Below the pieces are notes generated by a model that ran no database searches, was not told the DNA's origin, and saw only the letters and a program-made list of their open reading frames with translations. 64,000 nucleotides of DNA from Arthrinium phaeospermum (taxonomy: Eukaryota > Ascomycota > Sordariomycetes > Amphisphaeriales > Apiosporaceae). Of this stretch, positions 44,128-55,846 are shown piece by piece. Both the position numbers and the translations under genes were made by a program. Every line of letters begins with the position of its first letter. Positions within the stretch are counted from its first letter, which is position 1. Location: NCBI GenBank assembly GCA_006503535.1, contig QYRS01000008.1:1240001-1304000 (forward strand), written 5' to 3'.

Positions 44128-45421
44128 TCTCGCGTTCCCTCATTTACGATATATCTCGTATACCGACGGGGTGGCGACTTTGTCATGATGTCACACGTGG
44201 AGGGGAAATCCCTAACGAGAAAAACCAAAGATGAGTTTGTACACTATTTGCTGTTTGGCGGGCGGACGAGTCGCTCGAGTCAATTTTGCCCTGGAAACTC
44301 AGACTGCAGAGAGTTGGCGATTTAGGGGCCAGGATGCTTGTATTCTAAAAAACCAAGGCGAACGAACACACGCCAAACCCGGGGAGCGAGAGCGAGAGGG
44401 GATGAGAAAGGAGAAAAATCACGAAGTTACGTCAATGAAAGCGGCGTCTGGATAGTGTGTGGCATGATTGCTGCTGCAATATACCTTGCTTGAACTTTCC
44501 GATACTACACTGCTGGTCTTATCGCGTCTTTTGAATACGTTCTACTCACCGATACCATCGACCTTGCTACTATACTGGTGTCTTTGCTCGGTCGCATATG
44601 TTCACTCAACACGTACACGCAGTCCCTAGACAACGGGCTACAAGCCAGGTGCTCACATCACATGAGCTTGGTCCTCACAAGTTTGCCCAATGAACAATAT
44701 CACGGGGGAGAGGCGCGTGTAACAACAGACAAGAGTTTTGAACTAAATCATGTCTATTAAAGCAAACGAAAACGATACCAGTAACGCCGATACTATAGTT
44801 GGGACACTTCGACAACAAATTCAAGGGTGGTCCGTCCTGATCCTGATCCCGCCCCTCCCTCCACAAATCCGACCGTCTGTCCATCATCGACACACGAGAT
44901 TGTTAGGGTGGGCTGCCATTGGAGTACCAGAGGAAAGAATCTTTGATTCCCAGCCGGACTCTGTTCCCAACAAGCGCCGATAAGCAGAGCGAGGGCAGAA
45001 AGACAAAAAAAAACAGAGAAAACCAAGAATTCAAAGTGGCCCCTTTTTGGCCCAGGAACTGCATTGAACAGAGGGGGTGTAATGCGCATTATGCAGTGTA
45101 CTCGTACAATCATAAAAAGCAACCAAGTTTCGATCCGCAGACGTTTGAAGTATGTCTGACTTAAGATGTCGGCCCTCTTGAAAAGAAGGTGGTCTCTCCA
45201 TGAACCGATGGCCCCGTTCAGACTGGCGTTGCTATTCGTCTGTTGGCCACGCGCCCTGCCTTGCCAGCATGGGCCGCATGAACCCCGTGGTTCTGAGACG
45301 ACCTGCTTGAAGAGCCACCCTCATCCCCGACTATAGGCTGGTGGGTATCGGACGAAGCTTCATTTATACGCAAAAGGGGTGGATGTCCTTCATTTCTCGA
45401 GGGCGACGCCGCGCTGGCACT
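44128..45421. other. spacer, convergent 3' flanks
   Basis: Lies between the histone chaperone (plus) and CDC50 (minus). Short ORFs are random in composition, and I see no other feature. Confidence 0.5.
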
Positions 45422-47033
45422 CTACGCCAAGTCGCGACCTGTCGACATACCCACCGCCGGCCCGCCCATGGTATTAGATTTGCCACCAGGGGCGTTGTTC
45501 CAAGACAGATAAGTGTGGTCACCCAATTTCCTGTCAGAATGTCAGTCGGCAGCCCTTTCAAGATAGCAGTAATGATGCATGGCGACGTACCTGGGCTTGA
45601 TCAGATGTGTCACGGTAAACACCACACCCAGAACAATGCAAATGCCGCCAACGATGACGTATGCGATTCCCAGGAAGTTGTTCTTGCCGCCAATCACTGT
45701 GCGGGTGGTAATAACGATGGCCTTCTCGCCTTGGAACACATCGGTGCGGAAGTCTGGAGGCTGTGTTAGTGAAGTCACTTCAGTTGACAGGAGAATGTCG
45801 GCTTACTCGAGATGATGCTGAGCGAGTATGTCCCGCTGCCCATGATATCCTTGTCATTGCGCATGTAAAGCTTGCTGAACGTCGGCAAGCCCGCGGTTCG
45901 CATCCAGACCATGAAATGCTCGTCCTCCGCCAGGTTTGGGGGTGGGTGTTCATTGCTGTAACGCCCGCCGGGGTATCGTTCCTGCCAGTTCGGTGGTGGG
46001 ATGAACTTGTTGAAGTCCATGTTGTCGGGGTACTTGCCGTACAGGTCCTTGTCAGAAGACCAAGCGATGCCGCTCTCTGTCATGATGTACGTCTCATTGG
46101 CATTGCTGTTGCCCGTGGTGAGTTTAATAGGGTTGGCAAAGGAGTCGTTGAACAACGAGTTCGCGATCAGTCCGCAGGGATAGTAGACCTGCTCGTTTCC
46201 AGCATCGGCCAGAGGCTTGCATGGCGAGTTAAGCGTACCGCCTGTGCCGTCAAAGGCGCTCTTGTCACCCTTCAGCTGCTCTTGATAGAAGGAGCTGACG
46301 TATCGGCGGTGGTTTTGGTAGAAGTTGGTCAGGCGGTAGTAGAACAGAACCGGCGGCGACATGTTTTCGGGAATGGTGAATTGCAGAATGCACTCTGTCT
46401 GGTCTTGCAGTGTGTTTTTGGCCCAAGGGTATGTATGGTTGGTGGACTGGCGACGCCACATGGCGTTGACCGAAGTGTTGGAGTTCTTGAATGAAGCCTC
46501 GACATATTTGTTATCCATGGGCCCCAAGGTGCCGTTAGGAGCTTGGTCGAAGCAGTGTGTGTAGTCGAGCTTCAGTTCCTGGACCAGACTGCTGGCCCAT
46601 AGCAACAGCCCACCGATCGGCGCAAAAATGATTCCTATGGCAAAGAAAAGCGGCAGAACGGTTTTGGGTGTGAGGATCGGCCTGAGTGCATATTCTCGTC
46701 AGCTTTTTCTGTTGTTAGTGTTGACGGTCGCCCGCCGCCGCTAGGGGCAGCAGCAGCGAACGACGGGCGGCGCGCGTGGGAGACTTACTGCCATGCCTTC
46801 AAACGCTGCTGTCGGAAGGCCGTGTCTGTTCAAAAAGCACATCGTCAGAAACCGTCCAAATCCAAATGCGCGCGGTTCGGATATCCCGTCGCGACTGATC
46901 TCCGTGCGACCGGGGTCATCCATCACTCACTGGCAGGCCGCCGGCTCTTCTTCTTCTCGTTGGGCTTGTCTCCATCGTTTTGTTGTGAGGATATCGAGTC
47001 GGTACGCCCGGCGCCGGGCGGTGAATCTGGCAT
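45422..47033 (-). CDS. CDC50: Cdc50/Lem3-family P4-ATPase (flippase) subunit, 428 aa
   Basis: Beta subunit needed for ER exit and activity of phospholipid flippases. Exons: 46931-47033, 46789-46825 (37 nt), 45807-46681, 45591-45753 and 45422-45530; the phases all close and give 428 aa. The N-terminal cytosolic part ends in KKKSRRPAN|TAFRQQRLKAWQ|PILTPK, which is highly characteristic. Membrane segment 1 is about 55-77 (VLPLFFAIGIIFAPIGGLLLW). A large extracytosolic loop has paired cysteines and several N-glycosylation sites (for example NTS and NHT). Membrane segment 2 is about 365-387 (FLGIAYVIVGGICIVLGVV). The cytosolic tail reads KPRKLGDHTYLSWNN. The two-helix topology and length match the family. 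Confidence 0.94.
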
Positions 47034-47908
47034 GGCGGGCAGAAATCCCCGGGTTTGGGGCTAGATGGTCGGCGATTCGATGCGATGGATTGATGTGAAA
47101 AGTCGCCCGTCCGAGGAATCCGAAAATTGGCGAGTTGAGGTTTGTCGTCAAGGTTGGTTGATGGTGGAATTAGAATGGTTCCCTTGTTCGACGGATGGCC
47201 TGGCATTGCGCTTTAAGCCACAATCCAACCAAGCTGGCACAGCCCCACCTGATTCGTATCACTTTAGGTAAGTAAGACCAGCTAAGTCTGTACCACTGCA
47301 ACTTCTTTTACATGTCTATGCTCATTCAGAAAGAGAGAAAAAAAGACGGATTTTGGGAAATGCCTACAAAGGGTAGATTAAGTATGCCTGTCGAGCAATT
47401 GGGTGGCATTACCTCTTCCGTAAAACATGGAGAGTATGAACTATACCATCTCATCTCACTTGCTGGTCCGCATGAAATCGACCAATACCCACCCACAGGT
47501 CCCTTACAGGTACTACCCTTCGCATCGCGCCTATCAAGACTTCAGGGTCCTTCTAGTGGTTCAGTCTGCTCATCATATAAGTCGCGTTCCTGCTTTTTGC
47601 ATTTTCCCGATGCTGCCTGGCCAGAGAGGAGGAAACGAGAAGGCAACATCTCGTAGCCAAGTGTAAGGAATGTAATTGAATATAGCAAGCAACTTGGGTA
47701 AGTAAGCACGAGTCCACTATTGCAGTACCAACCAATCGCAACTTCGGCCAAAGTGCATCGCGCCAAAGTTAGGTAGGTAGGAATCATTATAAGGGCATCT
47801 CGTCGCTGTCTCCGACTCCGCGCCGTTATCTCCCTTTCTCGCCCATCGTTTCCCAACATCAAGTACATAGTCCGTACGTCCGTATGTAACATCGAGTCGT
47901 CCGAAATC
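47034..47908. other. divergent promoter region, CDC50 and MOSC-fusion gene
   Basis: Both genes start here and run apart. No TATA box is evident on either side. TAGGTAGGTAG at about 47771 is a short repeat of a kind seen elsewhere in these spacers. Confidence 0.5.
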
Positions 47909-49662
47909 ATGGCCCCCGCAGCAGATGTTGACCTCTACGCCCCTTTTGAAAAGGATGTCATCCTCGAGGTCCGGTCTAGCAAAATGAAGACCATGCCGGG
48001 TCTCTCCGTCCTGTCCGGGATTGACAAGCTCGTCCGCGAAGGCCGCGTCCCCGTGTCGATGATAGGGCTTGATGAGGATGAGCACGACCTGGTCTTCCAT
48101 GGTGGTCCGGACAAAGCTATCTTGGGATGTAGGCAACAAAACCCCGCCTCCTCTCTCCCACCCCCCTTTTTGTTTGCCCCCTCCCCTAATCTTTGACATC
48201 ACTAATCCCACCATTAGATTGTAGCTCCCATTACCCTGATTGGCAAACCGAGTATCCCGAAGCCGCATCACGGTTTAAGCCCGGTGCCTTTGGTGAGAAC
48301 TTTGTCACGAGGTACATGAATGAGCGCAATGTTTGCGTAGGCGACCTCCATCAAGTCGGAGAACCTGGCGTCGGCCCTCTCCTACAGGTCAGCCTGCCGC
48401 GACAGCCTTGCTTCAAGCTCAACCATCGGTTCCAGCTGAAGAATTTCGCCCCGAAGGTCTATGCTGCCTCGCGCACGGGATGGTACTACAGGGTGCTCAA
48501 GGAGGGCACGGTCGCCGCCGGCGACGAGATCCGCCTGGTCGAGCGCAGGTGGCCCAAGTGGACCATTGAGCGGGTGCAGGAGTACCTTCACCGGACGCAG
48601 GACGACCATGCCATGAACGAGGAGCTGGCGGCTGTTGAGGACATGGGCATAGAGAGCCGCGGCAATTTCCAAAAACGAGTGGCCAAGCAGAAGGCCAGAG
48701 AGAAGAAGGCGGCTGCGGGAGAAAACCTGGACAACGTCGAGAGATGGAAGGAGTTCAAAATCGTGGAGAAGAAGCGGCAGACGGACAGGATTGCTTCTTT
48801 TGTCCTAGAGGCTATCGAGAAGGATCCCGAGGCCGGAGACGCACAGCTGGGGTCGCATGCGCGCCTGAAGCTACCCAACGGCTTGATACGAACCTACTCC
48901 ATTGTCTCCGGAAACCCGAACCGCTTCGAGCTGGGCATTGCGCTGGAAGAAGCATCACGAGGTGGGTCGAAGTTCATGCATGGCACTACGGAAGGCGACG
49001 TCATCCAGGTTGGAAGAATCACTTCGGACGTGCAACCAAAGGGCTCAGCAAGCCAGCACGTTTTCATCGCCGGCGGCATTGGCATCACAGCGTTCCTGGC
49101 GATGCTGGACACTTACCGGCAGATCCACTGGCAGACGGTTTTACACTACGCCGTGCGCTCCGAGTCCGACATACCCTTCCGCGAGACCCTCGATCTGCTG
49201 GGCGACTCGGTCAAGATCTACGATGCGTCGAAGGGCCAGCGGATGGATATCCCCGCCATCATGAAGAACATGGGCTGGAACTCCCACGTCTATGTGTGCG
49301 GCCCCAGTCGCATGATGGACGAGGCCCTGCGCGTGAGCAAGGAGGCAGGCCTCACCGAGGCAGACATTCACTTCGAGGCCTTCGCGGCCGACACCACGGG
49401 CGACCCGTTCGAGGTCGAAATAGCCAATCGCGGGGGCAAGAAGCTGCTAGTGGACGAGGAGCAGACCTTGCTGGAGGTGCTCAAGAAGCACTTCGGCGAT
49501 GTAGCCTCGAGCTGCGAGGTCGGGAACTGTGGCACCTGCAAGGTCAGTGTGAAGTGTGGAAGTGTTGAGCATCGCGGGACGGCTCTGATGGAAGACGAGA
49601 AGAAGGACTCGATGCTGAGTTGCGTCAGTCGTGGCATGGGCAAGATTGTCATTGAGATCTAG
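47909..49662 (+). CDS. MOSC domain fused to flavin reductase and 2Fe-2S ferredoxin (554 aa)
   Basis: Predicted soluble redox protein combining a molybdenum-cofactor-type domain with an electron-transfer module. Exons 47909-48128 and 48218-49662 flank an 89-nt intron; the splice makes DKAILG|YCSSHYPDW. The MOSC part (YiiM-like) covers about 20-230: HGGPDKA, GAFGENF, CVGD and RQPCFKLNHRF with the conserved Cys138. An FNR-like reductase follows (about 230-460), with RTYSIVSG for flavin binding and HVFIAGGIGITAFLAML and YVCGPSRMM for NAD(P)H. A plant-type 2Fe-2S domain closes the protein, with Cys506, Cys511, Cys514 and Cys542 (C-x4-C-x2-C-x27-C). Reductase plus ferredoxin resembles VanB/phthalate dioxygenase reductases. 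The substrate is unknown; reduction of N-hydroxylated compounds, as in YiiM, is an attractive inference. Confidence 0.9.
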
Positions 49663-50494
49663 CTGGAACCCAGGCCGAGGACTACCAAAGCGAGCTCCCC
49701 TCCCCCTGAATTGGGATTTATTACTTATCTCTACCATCGAAGAGTCTCAAAGGTCTGCATATGCCTCATCGTACCTGTCATTCATCGGGTATAGGTTCAT
49801 CCCTGTCGGTGACGGTGCCTAGCCAGGTGCTCCGGTTCTGGAAAGTACCCCATGTGACGAATCAACTTTTCCAATCCCAACTTATTTACCTCGTGTGTAA
49901 TCTTACTCCTCAGAGCTGTATCCTTGCCAACCCCAAGAACGACTACTGATGGGGGGCCATGGGGGGCCATGGGAAGGCATGGTTTTGCTGGCAATTCTGC
50001 CTGAGAATTGCCGGTGGGACGGTAGAGTTCCCACAACGCCAAGCCTTAGATATCCATTATACCCCGAATTCACACCACCTAACCACACGACAAATCCCCG
50101 CTTCCCCCATTTTCCCCATGCCTTTACTCCACACGAGGTTCATTCCGTCATTGCCTATACCGCAACGAGCACACCATGACTCCATTATCGGTCTCCATCC
50201 GCCTGCCTCGCAGCCGGCTTCCTCACCGCAGACCACTGTCGCTCAACAACCACCGGGCTACACCCCGACAGTGGTATGTTGGATCAGGCCAAGACATGCG
50301 AGCAAACAATGAAGGGCCGATTTCAACGCACGAGTCAGCAGGCCGAGGATCATGATGTCTAACCATGGCGTATGCAAGTATAGTATGCTAGGACAGAAAG
50401 CGAGGGTATAAATACAAGCATGGCACTGCACCCGGTGTCGTGATTCCTTCCTGCCCTCCTCACCGCGCCTCTCCGCAGTTCAAGCGTCCCAAAC
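49663..50494. other. spacer upstream of the beta-glucosidase gene
   Basis: A 10-bp unit (GGGGGGCCAT) is repeated twice at 49951-49970. A TATA box lies at 50407-50414. I see no coding content. Confidence 0.5.
50407..50414 (+). promoter_or_regulatory. TATA box (TATAAATA) of the GH3 beta-glucosidase gene
   Basis: TATAAATA lies 81 bp upstream of the ATG at 50495, followed by a CT/C-rich stretch typical of fungal transcription start regions. Confidence 0.65.
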
Positions 50495-52953
50495 ATGAAG
50501 TCGCTCACCACTGCCCTCTGCGCCCTCGTGGGCCAGAGCACCCTCGTGCTGGGCCAAGGCTACACCAATGAGTCGGAAGTCCCATTGTACGGCCTGTCCC
50601 CTCCCGTCTACCCAACCCGTAAGTTTAACCAGCCAACCCATCAGTCTCTAGAAAGGAAAAGAGTACTAACAAGGAGCTCCCCCATCCAGCCAAGGGTTCC
50701 GGCGGCAGTAGTGCCCGATGGACAGACGCCTACGCCCGCGCCCAGGCCATTGTCGCAAAGGCAACGCTCGAGGAGAAGCTGAACCTGACCCACGGCTTCA
50801 CCGGGCAGTGCGTCGGCAACACGGGCACCATCGCGCGCCTAGGCGTCCCCGCCCTGTGCTTCTCGGATGCCCCCGACGGCATCCGCGGCAATGAGTTCGT
50901 CTCGGCCTTCCCGGCGGGCATCCACGTCGCGGCCACCTGGGACCGCGGCCTCATGTACGACTACGGCCGGGCTCTGGGCGACGAGTACCGCGGCAAGGGC
51001 ATCAACGTGGCGCTGGGCCCCGTCGCGGGACCTTTGGGTAGGAACGTTCGCGGCGGCCGCAACTGGGAGGGCCTCTCCAACGACCCCTACCTGGCCGGCG
51101 CGGGCATGGGCAATGTCGTCCGCGGCATACAGGACGCCGGCGTCATGGCCAACCCCAAGCACTGGCTCCTCAACGAGCAGGAGTGGCGCCGCATGCCCGG
51201 CAAGCTCGGCGAGTCTCTCAGCTCCAACGTCGACGACCGGACCCTGCACGAGCTCTACGTTTTCCCCTTCATGGACGGCCTCAAGGAGGGCGCCGTGAGC
51301 GTCATGTGCTCGTACCAGCGCGTCAACAACTCCTACGGCTGCCAGAACAGTAAGATGTTGAACGGAATCTTGAAAACGGAACTCGGATTCGAAGGATTCG
51401 TGGTCAGCGACTGGGAGGCCCAGCACTCGGGAGTCGCGTCGGCCAATGCTGGCTTGGATATCGTGATGCCCGATGCCGGGTTCTGGGGTAAGCCTCCTCT
51501 CCTATATCCATTCTACCGAGAACGAAAAGTCTGACAAACATCCCCAAATTCTCCAGGCCAAAACCTCACCAACGCCGTCAACAACGGCTCCGTCAGCACG
51601 GAACGGGCCACCGACATGGCGACCCGCATCCTCGCGGCGTGGTACTACACCAACCAAGACAACGGCTCGTTCCCGTCGCCGGGCGTGTACAACAACCTGC
51701 AGAAGCACGAGCCCATCGACGTGCAAGCCGACCACGGCTCCCTGATCCGCAAGATCGGCGCCGCGGGCACGGTGCTCGTCAAGAACGTGAACAACGCCCT
51801 GCCGCTGAAGAAGCCGACCTTCGTCTACGTCCTCGGCTACGACGCCCAGGTCGGCGCGAGCCCGTGGCAGAACCCGTCGCGCTACGGCGGCGGCTACGAG
51901 GTCAACTTCGGCTGGGAGACGTTCAAGGGCACGCTCGTGACGGGCGGCGGCAGCGGCTCCAGCGCGCCGGCCTACGTCGTCGCCCCCTTCGACGCCATCC
52001 GCGACCGCGTGGTGCGGGACCGCGGCATCCTGCGCTGGGACTTTGAGAGCGTCAACCCGACGCCCTACGTCAACGCCGACGCCTGCCTCGTCTTCCTCAA
52101 CGCCTACGCCTCCGAGAGCTTCGACCGCACCAGCCTGACGGACGAGTTCAGCGACCGGCTCGTCCAGAACACGGCGGCCAACTGCTCCAACACCATCGTC
52201 GTCATCCACTCCACCGGCATCCGCACCGTCGACGCCTGGATTGACCACCCCAACGTCACTGCCGTCCTCTACGCCGGCCTGCCCGGCCAGGAGAGTGGTA
52301 ACAGCATCGTCGACGTGCTCTGGGGCGACGTGGCCCCCAGCGGCAAGCTGCCCTTCACCATCGCCAAGCAGGAGTCCGACTACGGCCACCTGCTCAACGG
52401 CACCGTCACCTTCGACGCCTTCCCCCAGCAGGACTTCACCGAGGGTCTCTACATCGACTACCGCGCCTTCGACCGCGACGGCGTCGAGCCGCTGTACCCC
52501 TTCGGCCACGGCCTCAGCTACACGACGTTCGCGTACGATGATTTGGCCGTCAACCTGAACACGGACGAGAAGATCGACACGCGCCCCATCCCCGACCCGG
52601 CCGTCCCCGTCGTCCAGGGCGGCCACCCGGCCCTCTGGGACGTCGTGGCCCGCGTCACCTGCACCGTGTCCAACACGGGCGACGCCGCCGCCGCCGAGGT
52701 CGCGCAGCTGTACGTCGGCATCCCCAGCAACGACGAGTTCGTGACGCCCGTGCGGCAGCTGCGCGGGTTCGAAAAGGTGCCCCTCGAGCCGGGCAAGGCC
52801 GGCACCGTCAGCTTCCCGCTGACGCGCCGGGACCTGAGTGTCTGGGATGTCAAGGCGCAGCAGTGGCGCCTGCAGGCCGGTTCGTACAAGATTTACGTGG
52901 GCGCCAGCAGCAGGGATATCAAGCTCGAGGGGACGCTCGAGATTAAGGCTTAG
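50495..52953 (+). CDS. secreted GH3 beta-glucosidase (772 aa)
   Basis: Hydrolyses terminal beta-glucosides such as cellobiose, probably outside the cell. Exons 50495-50618, 50690-51487 and 51557-52953 give 772 aa. A signal peptide is clear (MKSLTTALCALVGQSTLVLG, cleavage near 20). The N-terminal TIM-barrel domain has SDAPDGIRG, GRNWEGLSNDPYLAG, PKHWLLNEQE (the KH/NEQE substrate-binding motif), SVMCSYQRVN and the nucleophile in VVSDW (Asp282). The alpha/beta sandwich domain follows (AGTVLVKNVNNALPL, GLPGQESGN, LWGDVAPSGKLPFT, EGLYIDYRAFD). PLYPFGHGLSYTTF and a fibronectin-III-like C-terminal domain (VTCTVSNTGDAAAAEVAQLYVG) close the protein. Layout and motif forms resemble the Trichoderma Cel3A/BglL group. 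Several NxS/T sites are present. Codon use is distinctly GC-rich compared with its neighbours. Confidence 0.95.
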
Positions 52954-53986
52954 AATACCCGGTACTCCTTGGTGCGCTCATCCTCACCTCACCTGCTTCT
53001 GAACGAATGAAGAGGAATGGGACTAGAGGGTGGTAATCATGTAGAGGACCAGACATTTATGAAGCTACGTAGAAACTGAACATAATGTTAATATTATTAG
53101 AGGTCGCCGTACGATAAAGTCCCTGATCCATGGTATCCCCTTCTCAACCAAGCAACGCCAACGCCGGACTTCGTGACCATGTCCATCCATCATCTACAGT
53201 AATACAGAAAAGAGAAAATGTTCGCCAGCGGTCCCCCTTCAGAATCAGATTAGGGAGGGAGAGAGGGCAACAGTTGTGTAAGCGAAAAGAGCTTCCCATG
53301 CCATTGTTGCTGTGAAACTGGGGAGACTCTATGGCCCCAGGCTAATAAAACGAAGAACTATTTCCCAGCCCAACCCCTGGCCTCAAAGGAATCCCTTAAG
53401 AGTAATCATCCTCAACACCGACTGGCCGACCGGCCCGACTGTACATGCAAGTCATTAAACCCGCCTATAGTACAGGAAACGCTCGCTACCCATTGTTCCA
53501 TCTTGTAAACTCCTTCGATTGGAAACCCAATCGACATCTCCCCAACGTAAATGCTCAAAGCCACACACAAAGGAAACTGAAGAGAAGCCAATAATACCCC
53601 TGACTGGGAGTATATGTGTCCATATAACCCAGACATGGCTTAGCTGGAGTGAGAAGAGAGATGAAGAGGGAAGAAGACAGATTTGTAAACACCATTGTGA
53701 AACAAAAGCAAGATCACCATATTCCAAGGTGAATCGAGGCGTTGGCTCAGGTATATCCCTTAACCCGTAGTCCCAGAACGTACAAACCCCGTAAGGAGTA
53801 GCGCGCGCGAGGGGGTAGGAGGCGCCACCGACACGGTCGTACGCCCCCCCTTACGTTCCAACCTCCCCCCCTATTGATAAAAATAATAGAAAAGGGCCCG
53901 TCTCAGCCGCCGCCACCAGCAATGCAATTCATGCAAAGAACGACTTTTCATCTCTCTAGCATCGAGAAAAAAAATCGATCCTCACA
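52954..53986. other. spacer, convergent 3' flanks of beta-glucosidase and wetA genes
   Basis: Downstream regions of both genes. A purine- and C-rich low-complexity stretch lies around 53800-53870. No gene. Confidence 0.5.
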
Positions 53987-55846
53987 TCACATGGTGAACC
54001 CCTCGGCCAGCAGCCGATCCAGGTCCCCGCCCGCCGCCTGCACCGCCTTGACCGCCGCCTCGCTCAGCTTGCGCCGGCGCTCGACGGCCTCCTTTTCGCG
54101 GCGGGCCTTGGTCTTGGACGACCCGCTCGGCGCCACGCCCTGCATCAGGACGTTCTTGTCGCTCGGGGTGAAATTGACAAAGTCCACCCCGCCGCCGCCG
54201 CCGCCAAAGCTGATCGACTTGGGGGTCGTGGCCGCGGCGGCCGGCGTGTTGCAACCGCTGCCGGCGGAAAAGCTGTGGTGTTGGTGCGGGTTGGGCGTCC
54301 GGGGCTCGCGCCGCGACCACGACCGCTGCTTGCGGACCGACATGGACGAGGAGCGGTGGCGGCTGGCCGTCGGCGTCGGCGAGGTCGACTCCTCGCGGTG
54401 GATGAGCATCGGTCGCGAGGGGCTTTGGTGCAGGGTCGGGTGTTTGCGGGGCGACGTCATGAAGCCGTGCGCAGGTAGGTGTTGGCGGTGGCGGGCGCCG
54501 GAGGACGGGGCCCGGGGCACAGGGCGCCGGTGGCGGTGGTCGGTGTTGCTGTGGTGATAATGTTGGTGTTGGTGACGGCCGTGGTGCTGTGGCGTCGAGA
54601 TCTGGTCAGGAATGTGGGCTGTCAGGACGGAAGCCTGCGGTTGGCGCGGCTGCGGCATGTGGATCATGAGGCCCGAGAGGTCTGACGAGTATTCGTAGGG
54701 AAGATCCGCCTGTTGGCTGTGCATGGCCAAGTTGAGGGAGGAATTTCGGGCCTTGTTTTGTGAAGGAGTTTGACTAGAGGCGCCGTTGTCGGGAGTACTC
54801 TCCCACCACTCCGAGCTCTGCAGGTTCCCGCTGTCGGGGACATAGGCCCCTGCCGACCAGAGCTGGGAGCTATCAGATATAGAGGCTTCCATGGGCCATT
54901 CTGCCGAGCTCGTGCTCCGCTGCTTGGGCAGGCGAGTGCTTGGCTGCAGTTGGTCGACAGTATGGGAAGCGTCCAAGTAGAAGAAGTCGTCACTTAATCC
55001 AGGAGTAGGTAATGGGGTATGCTGACCGTCTATCTGGTGAGTTGCAGACGGAGAGATGAAGAGACCGTCTGTGAAAGGATCCTCCAGCGGACCACTAACA
55101 AATCCCGATTTAGATCTCGATTGATAGCTGGGAGGGGGTATTTTGCCTGTTAGGGGAGGTGAAAGAGGCAGGCCATTATTGTCGATCGGCTCGAATGTAG
55201 TTTCTAAATGTTGGGCCGCCGAATCTTGCGAGTTCTGGAGCTCACGCAGGATATCCGGGTCGTCCCCATGTATATCGAATATGTCGTTTTCTGCGTGCAT
55301 TATTTGTGATCTGGGGCGATGGGCCGCTCTTCTATAGGTAGCGTAGACAGAGTCGACTAAGCGGTTCTTCCTCGGGCTCAGCGACGATGCTGGTAGCAGC
55401 GAGGGGCTCGAAGGTGCAGTAGCAAGCGCCCTGCCAGGAGAGGAGCGCAGGGAAATGCCCTCCAGACGCAAGAGCTCGGAGTCTGATATGGAACCGCTCG
55501 CTATCACAGATCCCGAGTGGCTGTTGTTTGCCTGGGCAGACGAGATATGGCGTGCTGCAGTTACGGCCGTGCTCTCTCCCGAGGATGTACCGTCCGAGGA
55601 CGAGCCTGGGTCGTTGCTCGAGTTTGTCAAACAATCGTCGAGCGAGTCGAGCAGGAGGGAAGGGCTGGGCGGATCCTCCAGAAACTCGCAGTCGAAGCTT
55701 GTGGAGGTGGTCGTTGGTTCGCCTGCCTCAAAGGTAACAAACTGGTCAAAGAGGTGATCGTTTGCCACGCCCAACTCCCCCTCATTGCTCTGCCAGAACA
55801 AGTTCTGGTCTTTGTCCACGGGCAACTGCGCCGTGGTGAAGGCCAT
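53987..55846 (-). CDS. wetA: developmental regulatory protein WetA (619 aa)
   Basis: Nuclear regulator acting last in the BrlA-AbaA-WetA conidiation cascade; it controls spore wall maturation, viability and dormancy. Single exon of 619 codons. The diagnostic region is the C-terminus: VDFVNFTPSDKNVLMQGVAPSGSSKTKARREKEAVERRRKLSEAAVKAVQAAGGDLD, residues about 552-608, the conserved WetA domain with its basic, NLS-like KARREKEAVERRRK. The N-terminus MAFTTAQLPVDKDQNLFWQ and the segment DDFFYLDAS (about 288-296) are also plausible conserved blocks. The rest is disordered, rich in Ser, Pro, His and Gln, with an HQHQHYHH run. It is somewhat longer than A. nidulans WetA (about 555 aa). Five CATTCY motifs lie 330-680 bp upstream, as expected for an AbaA target. 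Identity rests on the C-terminal domain. Confidence 0.87.
   Translation of the reverse strand: MAFTTAQLPVDKDQNLFWQSNEGELGVANDHLFDQFVTFEAGEPTTTSTSFDCEFLEDPPSPSLLLDSLDDCLTNSSNDPGSSSDGTSSGESTAVTAARHISSAQANNSHSGSVIASGSISDSELLRLEGISLRSSPGRALATAPSSPSLLPASSLSPRKNRLVDSVYATYRRAAHRPRSQIMHAENDIFDIHGDDPDILRELQNSQDSAAQHLETTFEPIDNNGLPLSPPLTGKIPPPSYQSRSKSGFVSGPLEDPFTDGLFISPSATHQIDGQHTPLPTPGLSDDFFYLDASHTVDQLQPSTRLPKQRSTSSAEWPMEASISDSSQLWSAGAYVPDSGNLQSSEWWESTPDNGASSQTPSQNKARNSSLNLAMHSQQADLPYEYSSDLSGLMIHMPQPRQPQASVLTAHIPDQISTPQHHGRHQHQHYHHSNTDHRHRRPVPRAPSSGARHRQHLPAHGFMTSPRKHPTLHQSPSRPMLIHREESTSPTPTASRHRSSSMSVRKQRSWSRREPRTPNPHQHHSFSAGSGCNTPAAAATTPKSISFGGGGGGVDFVNFTPSDKNVLMQGVAPSGSSKTKARREKEAVERRRKLSEAAVKAVQAAGGDLDRLLAEGFTM

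Noticed and set aside
51502..52626. 374-codon ORF on the minus strand inside the beta-glucosidase gene
   Set aside because: Antisense shadow in a very GC-rich exon; Val/Asp/Gly/Ala-rich with no domain.
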